A program made the translations under genes and the position numbers. A DNA stretch of 64,000 bases from Lysobacterales bacterium (lineage in GTDB: Bacteria; Pseudomonadota; Gammaproteobacteria; Xanthomonadales; Rhodanobacteraceae). The number at the start of each line of letters is the position of its first letter. The first letter of the stretch is position 1. The notes below the pieces were generated by a model. The model saw only the letters and a list, made by a program, of their open reading frames with translations. It searched no databases and was not told the origin of the DNA. The stretch covers positions 1,054,001 through 1,118,000 of the forward strand of contig JADJHN010000001.1 in the NCBI GenBank assembly GCA_016707485.1, written 5' to 3'. Below are positions 17,010-26,498 of the stretch, piece after piece.

Positions 17010-18221
17010 TCAATAAGAATGGGCGTTGCGCAGCTCGACCTTGCAGGTGGCCGAGGCACAGCCGGATTGGCTTGGCGTGCCGCGCGGGGCATGTATGACA
17101 TTGAGATAATACGTTTTGCCTGGCTCCAGTTTGCAGCTGGGTGTTGTTCCAGATGTGATCTTCCAGTTGATGTCACTGAACAGCGCCTCTCCCTTGCAGG
17201 CGGCACTGATCGGGAACAACGGGTCAGTGTCGAATTGCCCCGGACAAGGCGCGATGGCCGCACTGAAAGGAGTGTTCTGCGGATTGACGGCAAAGGAATA
17301 GTAACCAGCCCGCTGGTCCCAGATGGTGTTGGACGGCGCACGGAACTGCAGCGAAATATATTTGTCGCGTGATAAGTTGGTTGCGATCGTGCTCGTATTG
17401 TCGCCGGGGAAGCCATAACCCGCCGTGTCCCCGCTACCCGTAGGAAAAGTATTGGCACTGACGCCAAACATAGTGACATAATTCATGAACGAAATATTGC
17501 CGGCGTACAACCCGCCGGTGACGATTCCGGACGTCTGCCGCATGGCGTCCGTCATTCCCTTCGGGTTGCTGAGTTCCGTCACGCTCTGGCAATAATTTGC
17601 CGGCGGTGCGGTGCCATGCTGTACCGTCACCGACGGTGTGGAATTGATGTTCGAGCGCGCCGTGCTCAGATTGACGTTGGTCTGATCCTGATACGTGCAC
17701 TTGGCCTTGAATGTAATGTTGCCATCCAGAGTAGCCGAGGTATTTTGCACAACCACACTGCGGGTCGCTATCGCCCCGCAATTGCTGGTGCACAGGTTGG
17801 CGGACCATCCTGAGGTGATCGAAACATTGCTGCCGGTAAAGCCATCCGGCGCACAGGTAACTCCCGGGGTTACTGCACTCAGTCCGGTATTGAGCTGAAG
17901 GTTGACCGTACCCTCACCAGTCGTTCCGCCCCCTACCGTGGTTGCCCCGGTAACGCTCAAGGTGGCAGCGGCAATTGCGGTGACTGGCAAAGGATAGCCA
18001 GTGGAACTTCCGCAGGGAAAGTCCGCGCTGAGATCGATCGACACGTTGCCGGTGTTCGGATCGATGTTGAGCATCGAGCCGACCATCGTGCACTCGGTAT
18101 TCCCGTTTCGCTTTACCAAAACCTGAAAATCCGCAGCATTCACGGCCGTTGCGGAAAACAGGAGTGCACCAAACGCAAGTGCGACGACGGTTACGGGAGA
18201 ATATTTGCTGGACTCGATCAC
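17010..18221 (-). CDS. Secreted cysteine-rich protein of unknown function
   Basis: A 403-residue protein I do not recognise. A clear signal peptide (VVALAFGALLFSATAVNAA) precedes a Ser/Thr/Asn-rich, beta-looking mature region. At least a dozen Cys residues are scattered in pairs (VTCAPDG, NLCTSNCGA, CKLEPGK, CASATCK), suggesting disulfides. Base composition looks less GC-rich than its neighbours. The GTG start at 18221 has GAGAG upstream. It follows a strong terminator, so it is its own transcript. Being secreted and close to the type II secretion operon, it could be a substrate, which is inference only. Confidence 0.6.
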   Translation of the reverse strand: MIESSKYSPVTVVALAFGALLFSATAVNAADFQVLVKRNGNTECTMVGSMLNIDPNTGNVSIDLSADFPCGSSTGYPLPVTAIAAATLSVTGATTVGGGTTGEGTVNLQLNTGLSAVTPGVTCAPDGFTGSNVSITSGWSANLCTSNCGAIATRSVVVQNTSATLDGNITFKAKCTYQDQTNVNLSTARSNINSTPSVTVQHGTAPPANYCQSVTELSNPKGMTDAMRQTSGIVTGGLYAGNISFMNYVTMFGVSANTFPTGSGDTAGYGFPGDNTSTIATNLSRDKYISLQFRAPSNTIWDQRAGYYSFAVNPQNTPFSAAIAPCPGQFDTDPLFPISAACKGEALFSDINWKITSGTTPSCKLEPGKTYYLNVIHAPRGTPSQSGCASATCKVELRNAHSY

Positions 18222-18286
18222 TGGCTGGATCTCTCAAATCGCTGGGGAATGGACAGCTAGGGCGTAAAGGATAGACCTTGACACCT

Positions 18287-18322
18287 TAAAAAAAAAGAAA
18301 GCCCCGCATGCGCGGGGCTTTC
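18287..18322 (-). terminator. Rho-independent terminator of the 18352-19944 gene
   Basis: On the minus strand, AAAGCCCCGC is followed by a 4-base loop, GCGGGGCTTT and then a T-rich run (complement of the A-run 18287-18300). The stem core is a perfect 7 bp GC helix extended by A-T pairs. It lies about 30 bp after the stop codon of the preceding gene and is a textbook intrinsic terminator. Confidence 0.9.
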
Positions 18323-18351
18323 CGGTCAACTGAAACTGACCTGAGTCACTA

Positions 18352-19944
18352 TTACGAACAAGCCAGCGGAGTTTGCGGATCCGGAACCGAGCAAGCACGC
18401 GAACCCTTGTGACGCCACAGGCCCGAGTAGTTGGCCAGCTTGCCCGGAGCGGCATTGGCATTGACGTAGTTGGTGATGGCGAAGCCGGTAACCGGCAGGC
18501 CTTCAAACACTTCGCCTTCCGACGACGCTTCCATCAAATGCGCTTCCGACGTCGGGTTCAATGCAATGCGCATCCAACCGTTGTTGAGGGAGTCGGCACG
18601 CACGTCGACGTTCGACGCCAACTGCGATCCCAACACCGGCGAGGTGCGGTTTGCAGTGAAGTCGGTGGACGTCTGGAACGAGATGACCTGGGCTTCGTAG
18701 CGCAGCACCGGGATCGGGGATTCGCCCGGATCGCACGGCGAGAAGCACACGCCGCAGTTCGGGTTGTCGCTGTCCGAACCGGTACAGGCGCTCGGGTTGC
18801 CTTCTTCACGATCGTACGGGAACAGACCCACCTGAACCTTCGACTCACCCGTGCCAGCGCCCGAATAAGCCTTGAAGACTTCCGCGAACGGAGCCAGAGC
18901 CGGTGCCGGACGGTCGACGTAGAAGTTCTTGGTCGGGAAGGTAACCACCCAATCCGTCGTCGCAGCGGCACCACCGCCCAGGACATACTCGTTGAAGATG
19001 TTGTCATGGGTGAACAGGGCGCTGACTGCATCGATCTTGCGACCGAAACCGCCGCCGTAGGTGGCCTGGATCAGGCGACCATTGTCGAACACATAGGCGG
19101 TAACCTGCGCATCGGAGCCACCAACGTTGGCGAGCGACGGGAGGACGTTACCCGGACGGTCGTGCAGGTTGTCCTGGCCATTGGAGACAAAGCCTTCGAT
19201 GGCGTCGGCGTTGTAACCGGAGCTGACACCATTGGCGACGTCAACCAGCAGGGCGGAACCGAACAGTCCACCGGTCGGCGGATCGATATCGGTGTTGCGA
19301 TCCTGGATCCAGTAACCCGGAGGCTGGGCAACCCACGCACCGATGACCTGTCCACAATTGTCCGGCACGCCGGCGATGTGGGTGATCGCATCGAGCGATC
19401 CTTCCGTATCGTTCGTGACGACGCCCATTTCGATGATCTCGAAATGGCCTTCGCGGGTACGCTCGAGACCGGTCGGACCACCATCAGCGTTCGCACCCGA
19501 GAACAGGGCGTTGGTGAACGGCAGATAGCTGCGGCCGTCCGGCAACTGCTGCAACGGCGGCAGGGTCGAACCCTTGATGTCCGGAACCGTGCAGGAATTG
19601 TCATCGGTCAGCAGGTTGGCTTGAGCCTGGTCCGGAAGCTTGAACAGGGCTGCGGTCCAGACGTCATACGGCGACAGGTAGACGTGGAAGTCGCGTACTT
19701 CACGGCTGTTGTAGCCTTCCATGAAACGCACCTTGATCGCCTTGCCCTGGTCGGTGGTGTTGACCACGGAGAACAGGGTTTGCAGATTGTCACCGACGCC
19801 ATTCGAGTTGACGGTGTAATACGGGTAAAGAAGAACCTGACCCAGACCATCCGGGTTCAGATTAACTGCGCTCGCGAGATTCGCGATGCCCACCGTACCG
19901 GCGATACCGGCGACGACGGCGGTCGTCAAGCTATTTCGCTTCAT
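18352..19944 (-). CDS. Secreted protein of unknown function with 'LLYPYYTV' N-terminus
   Basis: A 530-residue exported protein with a signal peptide (residues 1-26, ending LASA). The mature start NPDGLGQVLLYPYYTVNSNG and the block KVRFMEGYNSREVRDFHVYL recall a widespread but uncharacterised family of proteobacterial surface proteins. A cysteine-rich patch (CTGSDSDNPNCGVCFSPCD) lies around residue 400. The ATG at 19944 is preceded by GGAG eight bases upstream. It is a single-gene unit: a strong terminator follows, and 243 bp of intergenic DNA precede it. It may be a type II secretion substrate or an outer-surface protein; no catalytic motif was seen. Confidence 0.65.
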   Translation of the reverse strand: MKRNSLTTAVVAGIAGTVGIANLASAVNLNPDGLGQVLLYPYYTVNSNGVGDNLQTLFSVVNTTDQGKAIKVRFMEGYNSREVRDFHVYLSPYDVWTAALFKLPDQAQANLLTDDNSCTVPDIKGSTLPPLQQLPDGRSYLPFTNALFSGANADGGPTGLERTREGHFEIIEMGVVTNDTEGSLDAITHIAGVPDNCGQVIGAWVAQPPGYWIQDRNTDIDPPTGGLFGSALLVDVANGVSSGYNADAIEGFVSNGQDNLHDRPGNVLPSLANVGGSDAQVTAYVFDNGRLIQATYGGGFGRKIDAVSALFTHDNIFNEYVLGGGAAATTDWVVTFPTKNFYVDRPAPALAPFAEVFKAYSGAGTGESKVQVGLFPYDREEGNPSACTGSDSDNPNCGVCFSPCDPGESPIPVLRYEAQVISFQTSTDFTANRTSPVLGSQLASNVDVRADSLNNGWMRIALNPTSEAHLMEASSEGEVFEGLPVTGFAITNYVNANAAPGKLANYSGLWRHKGSRACSVPDPQTPLACS

Positions 19945-20187
19945 TACAGACACTCCTAAATTGACCACAGGGCTTTTGCTTACGGCTAACTTCTGTCCAA
20001 CAGCAGTTTTGTCCCGCTTTTCAGAGGGCAGGGTTAGGCAACAGCGAACCAATCGTACGGCAAGGTTCCACACGGTGCAATCCCTTGCGGACAATTCTTC
20101 ATTGTCCGCCTCCCCTTTGCCAGCCGGGATGTTTACAGCGGGCAGCGAGCCCCCGGCTCGCACTTGCGGGAACTATACGCACAACCG

Positions 20188-20673
20188 TTACTTGCTGCCA
20201 GTCAAATCGCTGGCATGCGGCAGGAAATACCACTTTCCCCCGCTCAGGATCCAGGTTTCCGAGACGAATCCCACACTGGAAACAACCTGGCTTATCCCCG
20301 GCATCTTGACCGCGATATCGACCTGCAGGTCAACCACGCAGGTTTTCGGCTTGTCGCACGTCTCTCGATAGGGCAGGACCTTGTTCCACTTGATCGGGCG
20401 ATCCTTCATTTCCTTGACATAATCATCGCGCGTCACCGTGGCCCGGTAGCCGGGACTCAGATAGTCATAGGCCTTGTCTGTCTTGTTGGCAATCAGCAGG
20501 TCCCAGCGTTGCAGGGCTCGTTCCTGAACGACCTTGTTGGGTACCGCACCCGCAGTCGACTTGCCGGCAGTGGAATCCGCCTTGTCGGGCTTGGCCGTAT
20601 TCGAGGCGCAGCCCGCGGCAAGCAGCGTTGCTGCAATCAAGACTGCCAGTGACGGCATGGATACTCGTTTCAC
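20188..20673 (-). CDS. Putative lipoprotein of unknown function
   Basis: A 161-residue protein with a lipoprotein signal: LIAATLLAAGCAS, acylated Cys at residue 22. A low-complexity Lys/Ala/Thr linker leads to a compact domain (RALQRWDLLIANKTDKAYDY, later GGKWYFLP) that looks like an NTF2-like/Cif fold, a tentative guess. The GTG start at 20673 has GGAG eight bases before it, only 12 bp after the gspD stop. It is therefore probably the last gene of the type II secretion operon and could be an accessory outer-membrane lipoprotein of that system. Confidence 0.65.
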   Translation of the reverse strand: MKRVSMPSLAVLIAATLLAAGCASNTAKPDKADSTAGKSTAGAVPNKVVQERALQRWDLLIANKTDKAYDYLSPGYRATVTRDDYVKEMKDRPIKWNKVLPYRETCDKPKTCVVDLQVDIAVKMPGISQVVSSVGFVSETWILSGGKWYFLPHASDLTGSK

Positions 20674-20684
20674 GGATTGACTCC

Positions 20685-22982
20685 TCAGTGCTTCAGGGGT
20701 GTTGACTGCTGCTCGCCACGCAGCGGGTTCAGGTTCTGGAACTGGCGCTTGTATTCCTCGGTGATCTCGCGCGCCTCATCGGAATTGCTTACAACCTCGG
20801 GAGTTATGAGCACTATCAGCTCGGTGCGCTGATGACTTCTGCTCGTGCTGCCGAACAGTTTGCCGAGGACGGGCACCCGGCTCAGGCCAGGCACGCCATC
20901 ATCGGAATCCTGATCGTCTTCCGAGATCAAACCACCGAGCAGGATGGTCTGCCCGCTCTGTACCGCGATACTGGTATCCAGCGTGCGCTTGTTGATTTCG
21001 CGATTTCCATTTGCGCTGACAACGCCCGGTTTGCTCACCTCTTGCGAGACGTCCATGTAAACCAGACCGCCTGGATTGACCCTCGGCTTGACCTGCAGGA
21101 TCACGCCCGTATCGAGGTAGGTGGTCTGGCCAATGCCCTGATTGGTTGTTGTCCCGGCATTGTTGGTCTGCAGGGTACCAATGCCGATGATGCTCTGCGT
21201 CAGCACCGGTATGCGCGTGCCCACGTTGATCTCCGCTTCCTGGTTGTTCATGACCATCAGCGAAGGTGCTGACAGGATCTTGGCCTGCCCGCTGCTTTGC
21301 AATGCGCTCAACGCCACCTGGAATTTGCTGTTCAGATACGAATAGAAGAAATTTCCGGCAGCCGCGGGCGAGGTAGCCGCACCCAGCAATGAACGTTGCC
21401 GATCCAGACGGTTGGGGATCGGATAGCCGTTGGGATCATTCGGGTTTGTGTATGAAGCGCCGTCATAGCCCTCGCCCTTCAAGCCGGCGAACCACCATTT
21501 CACGCCGAACTTGAGATCGCCGGACAGGGTCACTTCGAGGATCTTGGTCTCGATATGCACCTGCAAGGGTGCGATATCGAGCTTGCGGATGGCCGCCTGC
21601 ATCGAATCCCATTCGGCCGGCGTGGCCATGATGAGGAGCTGGTTGCTTTCCTCGACCGCAGTGATGCGGATGTCCGAATCGCCGTTGCCGGCCACCGCGC
21701 CGGTGGCAGCACCCGACTTGGGCTGGCTGCTGGTGCGGCTGCCGAAACGGCTCGAGCGCGCGGAACCGGAGCGGCCCGCACTTGTCTCCGTCCCCGTCGC
21801 CCCGGCACCGCCAATGGTCGCGGCGGCAAGGCCCGGCGCGACGGCACCCGAGGTATCAGTGCGGCGCGCACTGCCACCGCTGGCGCTGCCGAGGAAGATC
21901 TGCCCGAGATAATCCGCCAGATCGATCGATTTGATGTTCTTCACATCATAGACAAAGAGCTGGGTCGCGCTTTCATCGCCGGCGCGATCAAGCCGCTTCA
22001 GCCATTCCTCTGCCTGGCGCAGGTATTCCGGCTGCGCGGTGATCGCGATGATCGCGTTGGAGCGCTCGATGGGAATGAAGCGGAACATGCCGGCCAATGG
22101 CGATTCGCCAGTCGCGCCGAAGACTTTCTCCAGCTCGGGCAACAAGGTACCCACCTCGACCCGCTGCAAGGTGAACACGCCGACCGACATGCCCTTGAGC
22201 CAATCGACATCGAAAATATCGATCGTCTGCGCATAGTTGGTCAGCTCCGACGCCGTGCCGGCGAGCACGAGCATGCTGCGCGAGGTATCGATGTTGATGA
22301 ATGCGTCTGCCTTGGCATAGGGCTTGAGCAGCTTGGCCATCTCGCTCGGCGAGATGTAGCGCAGCGGGAAGACCCGCACCTCGTAACCGTTGGCCAGGTT
22401 CGGCGCGCCGATTTTCGGCGTCAGGTTGCCGGGCAAGGCATCCTTGATCTGCAGCACCGTGTAGCGGCCATCCTTGTAGACCAGGGTGTTGCCAGTCCAT
22501 GACAGCAGCATTTCGAGGACCGACATGGCCTGGTCGGCACGGATCGGCTTGGACGTCGAGAACGACACATTGCCGCCGACATTCGGCGCAATCGTGTAAT
22601 TTTCCTGCAGGAGGTCGCCGAGGATGGCCTTGACCACCGACTGGATCGGATTGTTCTCGAAATTGAAATCGACCTGCCCCTCACCCTTGGCCAGCGGCGC
22701 CACCCGGCGCGCGGCAGCCTCGTCGATGAATTTGCCGCTGCCGAGCTGGATCTCGGGTTTCGGCGGCTCGAAGCTCTTGTCCTCGTTGACCTCGACATCG
22801 ATACCGGTGGATTTCGCCGCCTTGTCGACAGCCGGCTGGCGGTTGGCCGCCACGCTCTCGGCCGTCAGCGGAAGGGTCCCGCCAACATGCGACGCGCCAT
22901 CGCTTTTCGTCGGCGCACTCGAACAGCCCGCCAGCAACGTGAGGGCCAGAGCGACCGAGATTTTGATGATTCTTGAAGTCAC
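20685..22982 (-). CDS. gspD: Type II secretion secretin (GspD/XpsD)
   Basis: Outer-membrane channel of the type II secretion system, 765 residues. It carries a lipoprotein-type signal (LALTLLAGCSS), as in Xanthomonas XpsD. N0 and three N domains follow (QSVVKAILGDLLQENYTIAP; GYEVRVFPLRYISPSEMAKL; IPIERSNAIIAITA), with a long Gly/Ser/Arg-rich insert around residues 395-455 in the N3 region. The secretin core has NVGTRIPVLTQS and SGQTILLGGLISED, and the C-terminal tail is a probable pilotin-binding S region. The GTG at 22982 is chosen for the GGAG eight bases before it. It lies 13 bp after gspN, near the end of the operon. Confidence 0.93.
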   Translation of the reverse strand: MTSRIIKISVALALTLLAGCSSAPTKSDGASHVGGTLPLTAESVAANRQPAVDKAAKSTGIDVEVNEDKSFEPPKPEIQLGSGKFIDEAAARRVAPLAKGEGQVDFNFENNPIQSVVKAILGDLLQENYTIAPNVGGNVSFSTSKPIRADQAMSVLEMLLSWTGNTLVYKDGRYTVLQIKDALPGNLTPKIGAPNLANGYEVRVFPLRYISPSEMAKLLKPYAKADAFINIDTSRSMLVLAGTASELTNYAQTIDIFDVDWLKGMSVGVFTLQRVEVGTLLPELEKVFGATGESPLAGMFRFIPIERSNAIIAITAQPEYLRQAEEWLKRLDRAGDESATQLFVYDVKNIKSIDLADYLGQIFLGSASGGSARRTDTSGAVAPGLAAATIGGAGATGTETSAGRSGSARSSRFGSRTSSQPKSGAATGAVAGNGDSDIRITAVEESNQLLIMATPAEWDSMQAAIRKLDIAPLQVHIETKILEVTLSGDLKFGVKWWFAGLKGEGYDGASYTNPNDPNGYPIPNRLDRQRSLLGAATSPAAAGNFFYSYLNSKFQVALSALQSSGQAKILSAPSLMVMNNQEAEINVGTRIPVLTQSIIGIGTLQTNNAGTTTNQGIGQTTYLDTGVILQVKPRVNPGGLVYMDVSQEVSKPGVVSANGNREINKRTLDTSIAVQSGQTILLGGLISEDDQDSDDGVPGLSRVPVLGKLFGSTSRSHQRTELIVLITPEVVSNSDEAREITEEYKRQFQNLNPLRGEQQSTPLKH

Positions 22983-22995
22983 GTGGATCACTCCG

Positions 22996-23712
22996 TCAAT
23001 TCTTTTGCCCAGTGGGCGAGTTGCCTCGCTGCGAACGCAGGCGCTCGGCCTCTTCACGCATTTGTCGCCGCCGTTCCTCGATCCGCTTGGCCAGATCCGA
23101 TGCCGCTTCGTTGGCCTGTTTCGACGGCTCCGCTGGTGCTGACGCGGGCCGGGCGTTGGCCGCTGCCGGTGCCGGTGCGCGTGCAGGAGCCGCGGTGGTG
23201 GTCAATTCGATCTCGGCCTTCTCGTCGTTGGCATTCCTGAACGTGGCCAAGCGCGGCTCAAGCGCCTCCAAGGTCCAGCCCGCCTGATCGCCAGTCAGGG
23301 GCATTCCGACCTTCAAGGTCAGCGATTCGTTCCGCATGTTGTCACGCAACATGGCAATGCGCAGCTCCGGGCGGGTGCCGCTCGCGCGCACGATGATCAC
23401 GCCGGTCAGCGTGACATTCAACGCCACCGGCGGCGGACCTTCCGTTACCGGCGCATCGTCGCCAAGGGGCGTCGGCTTGCGATCCTCGTTGAACAGGGGT
23501 CGATTCTCGACTTCGGCAAAGCTCGACATGGGGGGAATCTTCAGCGGCGTCTGATCGACCTCCGCAACCCGCAGGCCCTCATCGGCAGCGTCAGCCGGCA
23601 GCCAGCCGTAACCGCGGCCATAGCCGGCAAGCTGGATCAAGGCGGTCACCACCAGCAAGCCGCAGATTGCGGCCAGTACCAGGGTCAGCATGCGTGCCGT
23701 CCTGATATCCAT
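22996..23712 (-). CDS. gspN: Type II secretion protein N (XpsN, GspC-like)
   Basis: Bitopic inner-membrane protein, 238 residues. One N-terminal membrane segment (LTLVLAAICGLLVVTALIQL) is followed by a periplasmic homology region (FAEVENRPLFNEDRKPTP; VALNVTLTGVIIVRASG) that matches the HR domain of GspC. The C-terminus is an Ala/Pro linker and a charged helix (KRIEERRRQMREEAERLR). In Xanthomonas the equivalent gene is xpsN, which links the inner-membrane platform to the secretin. No separate gspC is present in this operon, which supports that role. It lies 2 bp from gspM. Confidence 0.85.
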   Translation of the reverse strand: MDIRTARMLTLVLAAICGLLVVTALIQLAGYGRGYGWLPADAADEGLRVAEVDQTPLKIPPMSSFAEVENRPLFNEDRKPTPLGDDAPVTEGPPPVALNVTLTGVIIVRASGTRPELRIAMLRDNMRNESLTLKVGMPLTGDQAGWTLEALEPRLATFRNANDEKAEIELTTTAAPARAPAPAAANARPASAPAEPSKQANEAASDLAKRIEERRRQMREEAERLRSQRGNSPTGQKN

Positions 23713-23714
23713 GC

Positions 23715-24329
23715 TCAGGGTGCCTCGGCTGGCTTGCCGGGCTGGCGCAGGTAACCGGACAGGTTGAAGCGCACATCCAGCGGACTGGCCACGCGCTTGG
23801 CACCCGGCGGCACATAGGTCTGCTGCTTGTAGATCATCAGCTCGTCGACGAAAAGATAAGGTTTCCCATTTTCGAGGTCATAGAGGATGGCCGCCAGCGA
23901 TTCGAGATCGCAGCGCAAGCGCGCCTGCACGATGACCTTCATGTACAGCTCGTCCTGGCCACCGGTGAACGGCGAGGTATTGATCACCGAACAACGCTGG
24001 GGATCGGACTGGTCGGTCTGCGACTGGCGCAGGCGCGTGATCAGGCCCGCCGATGCCGCATTGGCATCGGCCTCGGCGAGGAAGGCCTGGTTGCCCTGCT
24101 CGTAGGCGCGCACTTCACCCAGTTTCTTCTCGATGGCCGGGCGTTCCCCGATCACCCGCGCATAACGCTGTTGCTGTTCGCGCAAATCGGCCATCTGCGT
24201 GTAGAAGTCGAGATGCGGTGCGACAAACCACCAGTGCACGCCGAACAGATAGATCGAAAGGAGAACGATCAGCAACAGGATCACCGCCAGCGGCCGCCCA
24301 TCCTTGGGACGCAACTCAAGGCGCGCCAT
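23715..24329 (-). CDS. gspM: Type II secretion protein M
   Basis: Assembly-platform protein of 204 residues: a short cytoplasmic tail (ARLELRPKDGR), one membrane segment (AVILLLIVLLSIYLFGVHWW), a coiled coil (MADLREQQQRYARVIGERPA) and a small ferredoxin-like periplasmic domain. It binds GspL and GspE in the inner membrane. The ATG at 24329 is chosen over 24347 because GGGAGG lies six bases before it. It overlaps gspL by 14 bp. Confidence 0.85.
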   Translation of the reverse strand: MARLELRPKDGRPLAVILLLIVLLSIYLFGVHWWFVAPHLDFYTQMADLREQQQRYARVIGERPAIEKKLGEVRAYEQGNQAFLAEADANAASAGLITRLRQSQTDQSDPQRCSVINTSPFTGGQDELYMKVIVQARLRCDLESLAAILYDLENGKPYLFVDELMIYKQQTYVPPGAKRVASPLDVRFNLSGYLRQPGKPAEAP

Positions 24330-25551
24330 CGCTGGCCTCCCTGGCATCGCCTTGCTGGGCTTTCTCGGTCTTTACATCGTCGGCAGCCGGCTCGGCCGGT
24401 TTCGCCGGCCCGTGGGCGATGATTTGATCGACCGGCACATCCTTCGGCTCGGCGACGATCGTGAATCGATCCTTGCCGGTGCGCGGATCCGGCTGGATCT
24501 GCCCTTCGAGTTTCGGATTGGCCAGGAATGGCGAGGCAGTCAGCACGCTGATCAAGCCTGCCGCATTCTTCGCCTGTCCCTGCAACTGGATCTGGTTGTT
24601 CTCGACGCTGAGGCGCTCGAGATAGGTGTCGTCATCGAGGCGGAAGGCGAGATCGTCAAGCAAGGCGATCAACAGCGGGCCATTGCGTTTCCTTTCGGCA
24701 AGGAAATTGGCACCGTTGATCGAATCCTGCAAGGTCTTCTTCAGCGCCAGTACGTCACGCGCGGCCACGGCTGCCTTGTCGACCTCCGCCTGCATGGTTT
24801 CGACTGCCAGCGCACGGTTGTGCAGGGACTCGGACATGTTGAACACGAGCAGGATCAGGATCAGCGCGGCAAGACCGAGATTGAGCGGCAAGCGCATGTC
24901 GCGCCGGCGTGCGCGCCGCTCGGGCGGCAGCAGGTTGACGCCGCGGCGCACGCCATCGACACCTTCGCTGCGCACATCGACGCCATCAAGCTCGATGGCA
25001 CCTCCGGCAATCGCCGCGATTTGCGGATCGAGCACGCCGCGCGGGATCACCGTGAGCTCGACACGCAGGCTTCGCGTGGCCGGATCCCGGCTGACGATGC
25101 GGCTGTCGAAATGAACCTGATCCGCCTTGAATGGCGTCTGCCGATCCATCTCGAAACCGAGCACCTGGCGCAGGTTGTCCTCGGCCGCGGCAGGCAGGGT
25201 CAAGACGCGCGTCAAGGCACGCGATTCGGGCACACAGAGCACCGTGCGCAGGCCCGGATTCTCGATGCGCGCGCGCATGCTGCGGAACTCCGCGGCCTGC
25301 TCCTCGGCGCTTGCGCTCGCCGCGATCTGGCCGAATCCGGAAATCTCCTTTTCGTGCTCGCGCAAGACGAGGATCGCTTCGTCCGTCGGTTGCAGCAGCA
25401 GGGTTTCGGAGTTGCCACTGAAGATCCTCCGCCAACGCGGCGGCAGACAGGCAACCAGCTCTGATCCCCACCACGAAAAGAATCGCGGCAGCGGGGTCTT
25501 GGCAAGGCGCGTCCGCAGACGTGCCAATTGTCTGTCCAGGGCTTCTTTCAC
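24316..25551 (-). CDS. gspL: Type II secretion protein L
   Basis: Inner-membrane protein that recruits the GspE ATPase. It has 411 residues: an actin-like cytoplasmic domain (about 1-230; RVLTLPAAAEDNLRQVLGFE is the recognisable block), one membrane segment (LNLGLAALILILLVFNM), then a coiled coil and a ferredoxin-like periplasmic domain. The C-terminus is an Ala/Pro/Lys-rich tail. The GTG at 25551 is the first start, 5 bp after gspK. The longer ATPase-binding domain and PilN-like motifs fit XpsL. Confidence 0.87.
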   Translation of the reverse strand: MKEALDRQLARLRTRLAKTPLPRFFSWWGSELVACLPPRWRRIFSGNSETLLLQPTDEAILVLREHEKEISGFGQIAASASAEEQAAEFRSMRARIENPGLRTVLCVPESRALTRVLTLPAAAEDNLRQVLGFEMDRQTPFKADQVHFDSRIVSRDPATRSLRVELTVIPRGVLDPQIAAIAGGAIELDGVDVRSEGVDGVRRGVNLLPPERRARRRDMRLPLNLGLAALILILLVFNMSESLHNRALAVETMQAEVDKAAVAARDVLALKKTLQDSINGANFLAERKRNGPLLIALLDDLAFRLDDDTYLERLSVENNQIQLQGQAKNAAGLISVLTASPFLANPKLEGQIQPDPRTGKDRFTIVAEPKDVPVDQIIAHGPAKPAEPAADDVKTEKAQQGDAREASDGAP

Positions 25552-25556
25552 GATGA

Positions 25557-26498
25557 CTACGCGTTCTCACCATCACGCCAGCGGAGCACCACAAAGGGTC
25601 GCCCCGCCGAATTCATCCCGCCCATGCGGATGGTCGCATCGAGCACGGTACCGGCTCCATTGGGGAGCTTGGCACGGGATTTGACACTATACGTGAGCCC
25701 TCCACCGTCCGCCATTAGCGGCGAACCGTCCGGCAGCAGCAGGCCGGAACCACCCTGATTCAGCATTCCCGGGGCCAGCTGCTGGCGCTCCTGGATCAAC
25801 TGCCGGGCAAGGTCCGGTGTCATTCCCGGAATGGCCATCATTGCCTCCATTGGCGCATAGGCAGCGCTCGGCGTACTGCGGCCAGAAAACATCGTGATCG
25901 CCGGCTCGATCTTCGAATAAATCGCATAATCCATGCCAAATACCTGCTGGATTTCGGAAAGCGTCTCGAAGGGCGCATTGCGCGGACTGTAGGGCAAGCC
26001 GGCGGCACGATAATCGCCCTGTTCGGCACCATGCAGGCCAGTCTGATCATCCGGATCGCGCCAATCCTGGATTGCATCCGCCAGTTCCTCGGCTTTTGAC
26101 TCCTCGACGCCGGCACCGACAAACAGGCTTTTCAGGGCGACCGGATCGGCGGCGTTGATGTCGATCTTGCCGGAATCGTCGGTCAGCGAGATTTCCACCT
26201 CGACCCCATCGAAGACAATCGCGTAGGGTCGGCCGTCGGCGACCCATTTCTGCGTCGGATCGGATTTGCTCAGCCCGTACACGGCGAGGTTGATGCCGGC
26301 CTCGGCGGCATAGCGGGCCGTGGTGGTATCAAACAGGTGGCGCGACTGCATGCTCTCCGTTCGTGCGATCAAGGCGAAGCTGCCAAGCAGGACGGACAGC
26401 ATCGCGATCACCCACATGACCAGCACGAAGGCGACACCACGTGCTCGGCGCCGCGCACGAAAAGGTGCAAACCTGGCGCTGGCGACAAGCGGCATCAT
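25557..26498 (-). CDS. gspK: Type II secretion minor pseudopilin K
   Basis: Minor pseudopilin at the tip of the pseudopilus, 313 residues, the usual large size for GspK. The prepilin site is RARG followed by VAFVLVMWVIAMLSV; it lacks Glu at position +5, as is normal for GspK. SAM-like helical inserts (IDINAADPVALKSLFVGAG; LADAIQDWRDPDDQTG) match the GspK fold. It overlaps gspJ by 4 bp. Confidence 0.88.
   Translation of the reverse strand: MMPLVASARFAPFRARRRARGVAFVLVMWVIAMLSVLLGSFALIARTESMQSRHLFDTTTARYAAEAGINLAVYGLSKSDPTQKWVADGRPYAIVFDGVEVEISLTDDSGKIDINAADPVALKSLFVGAGVEESKAEELADAIQDWRDPDDQTGLHGAEQGDYRAAGLPYSPRNAPFETLSEIQQVFGMDYAIYSKIEPAITMFSGRSTPSAAYAPMEAMMAIPGMTPDLARQLIQERQQLAPGMLNQGGSGLLLPDGSPLMADGGGLTYSVKSRAKLPNGAGTVLDATIRMGGMNSAGRPFVVLRWRDGENA

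Noticed and set aside
16990..17012. GC-rich stretch followed by TTTTT on the plus strand near 17000
   Set aside because: No proper stem can be drawn and no plus-strand gene ends there; it overlaps the end of a minus-strand gene.
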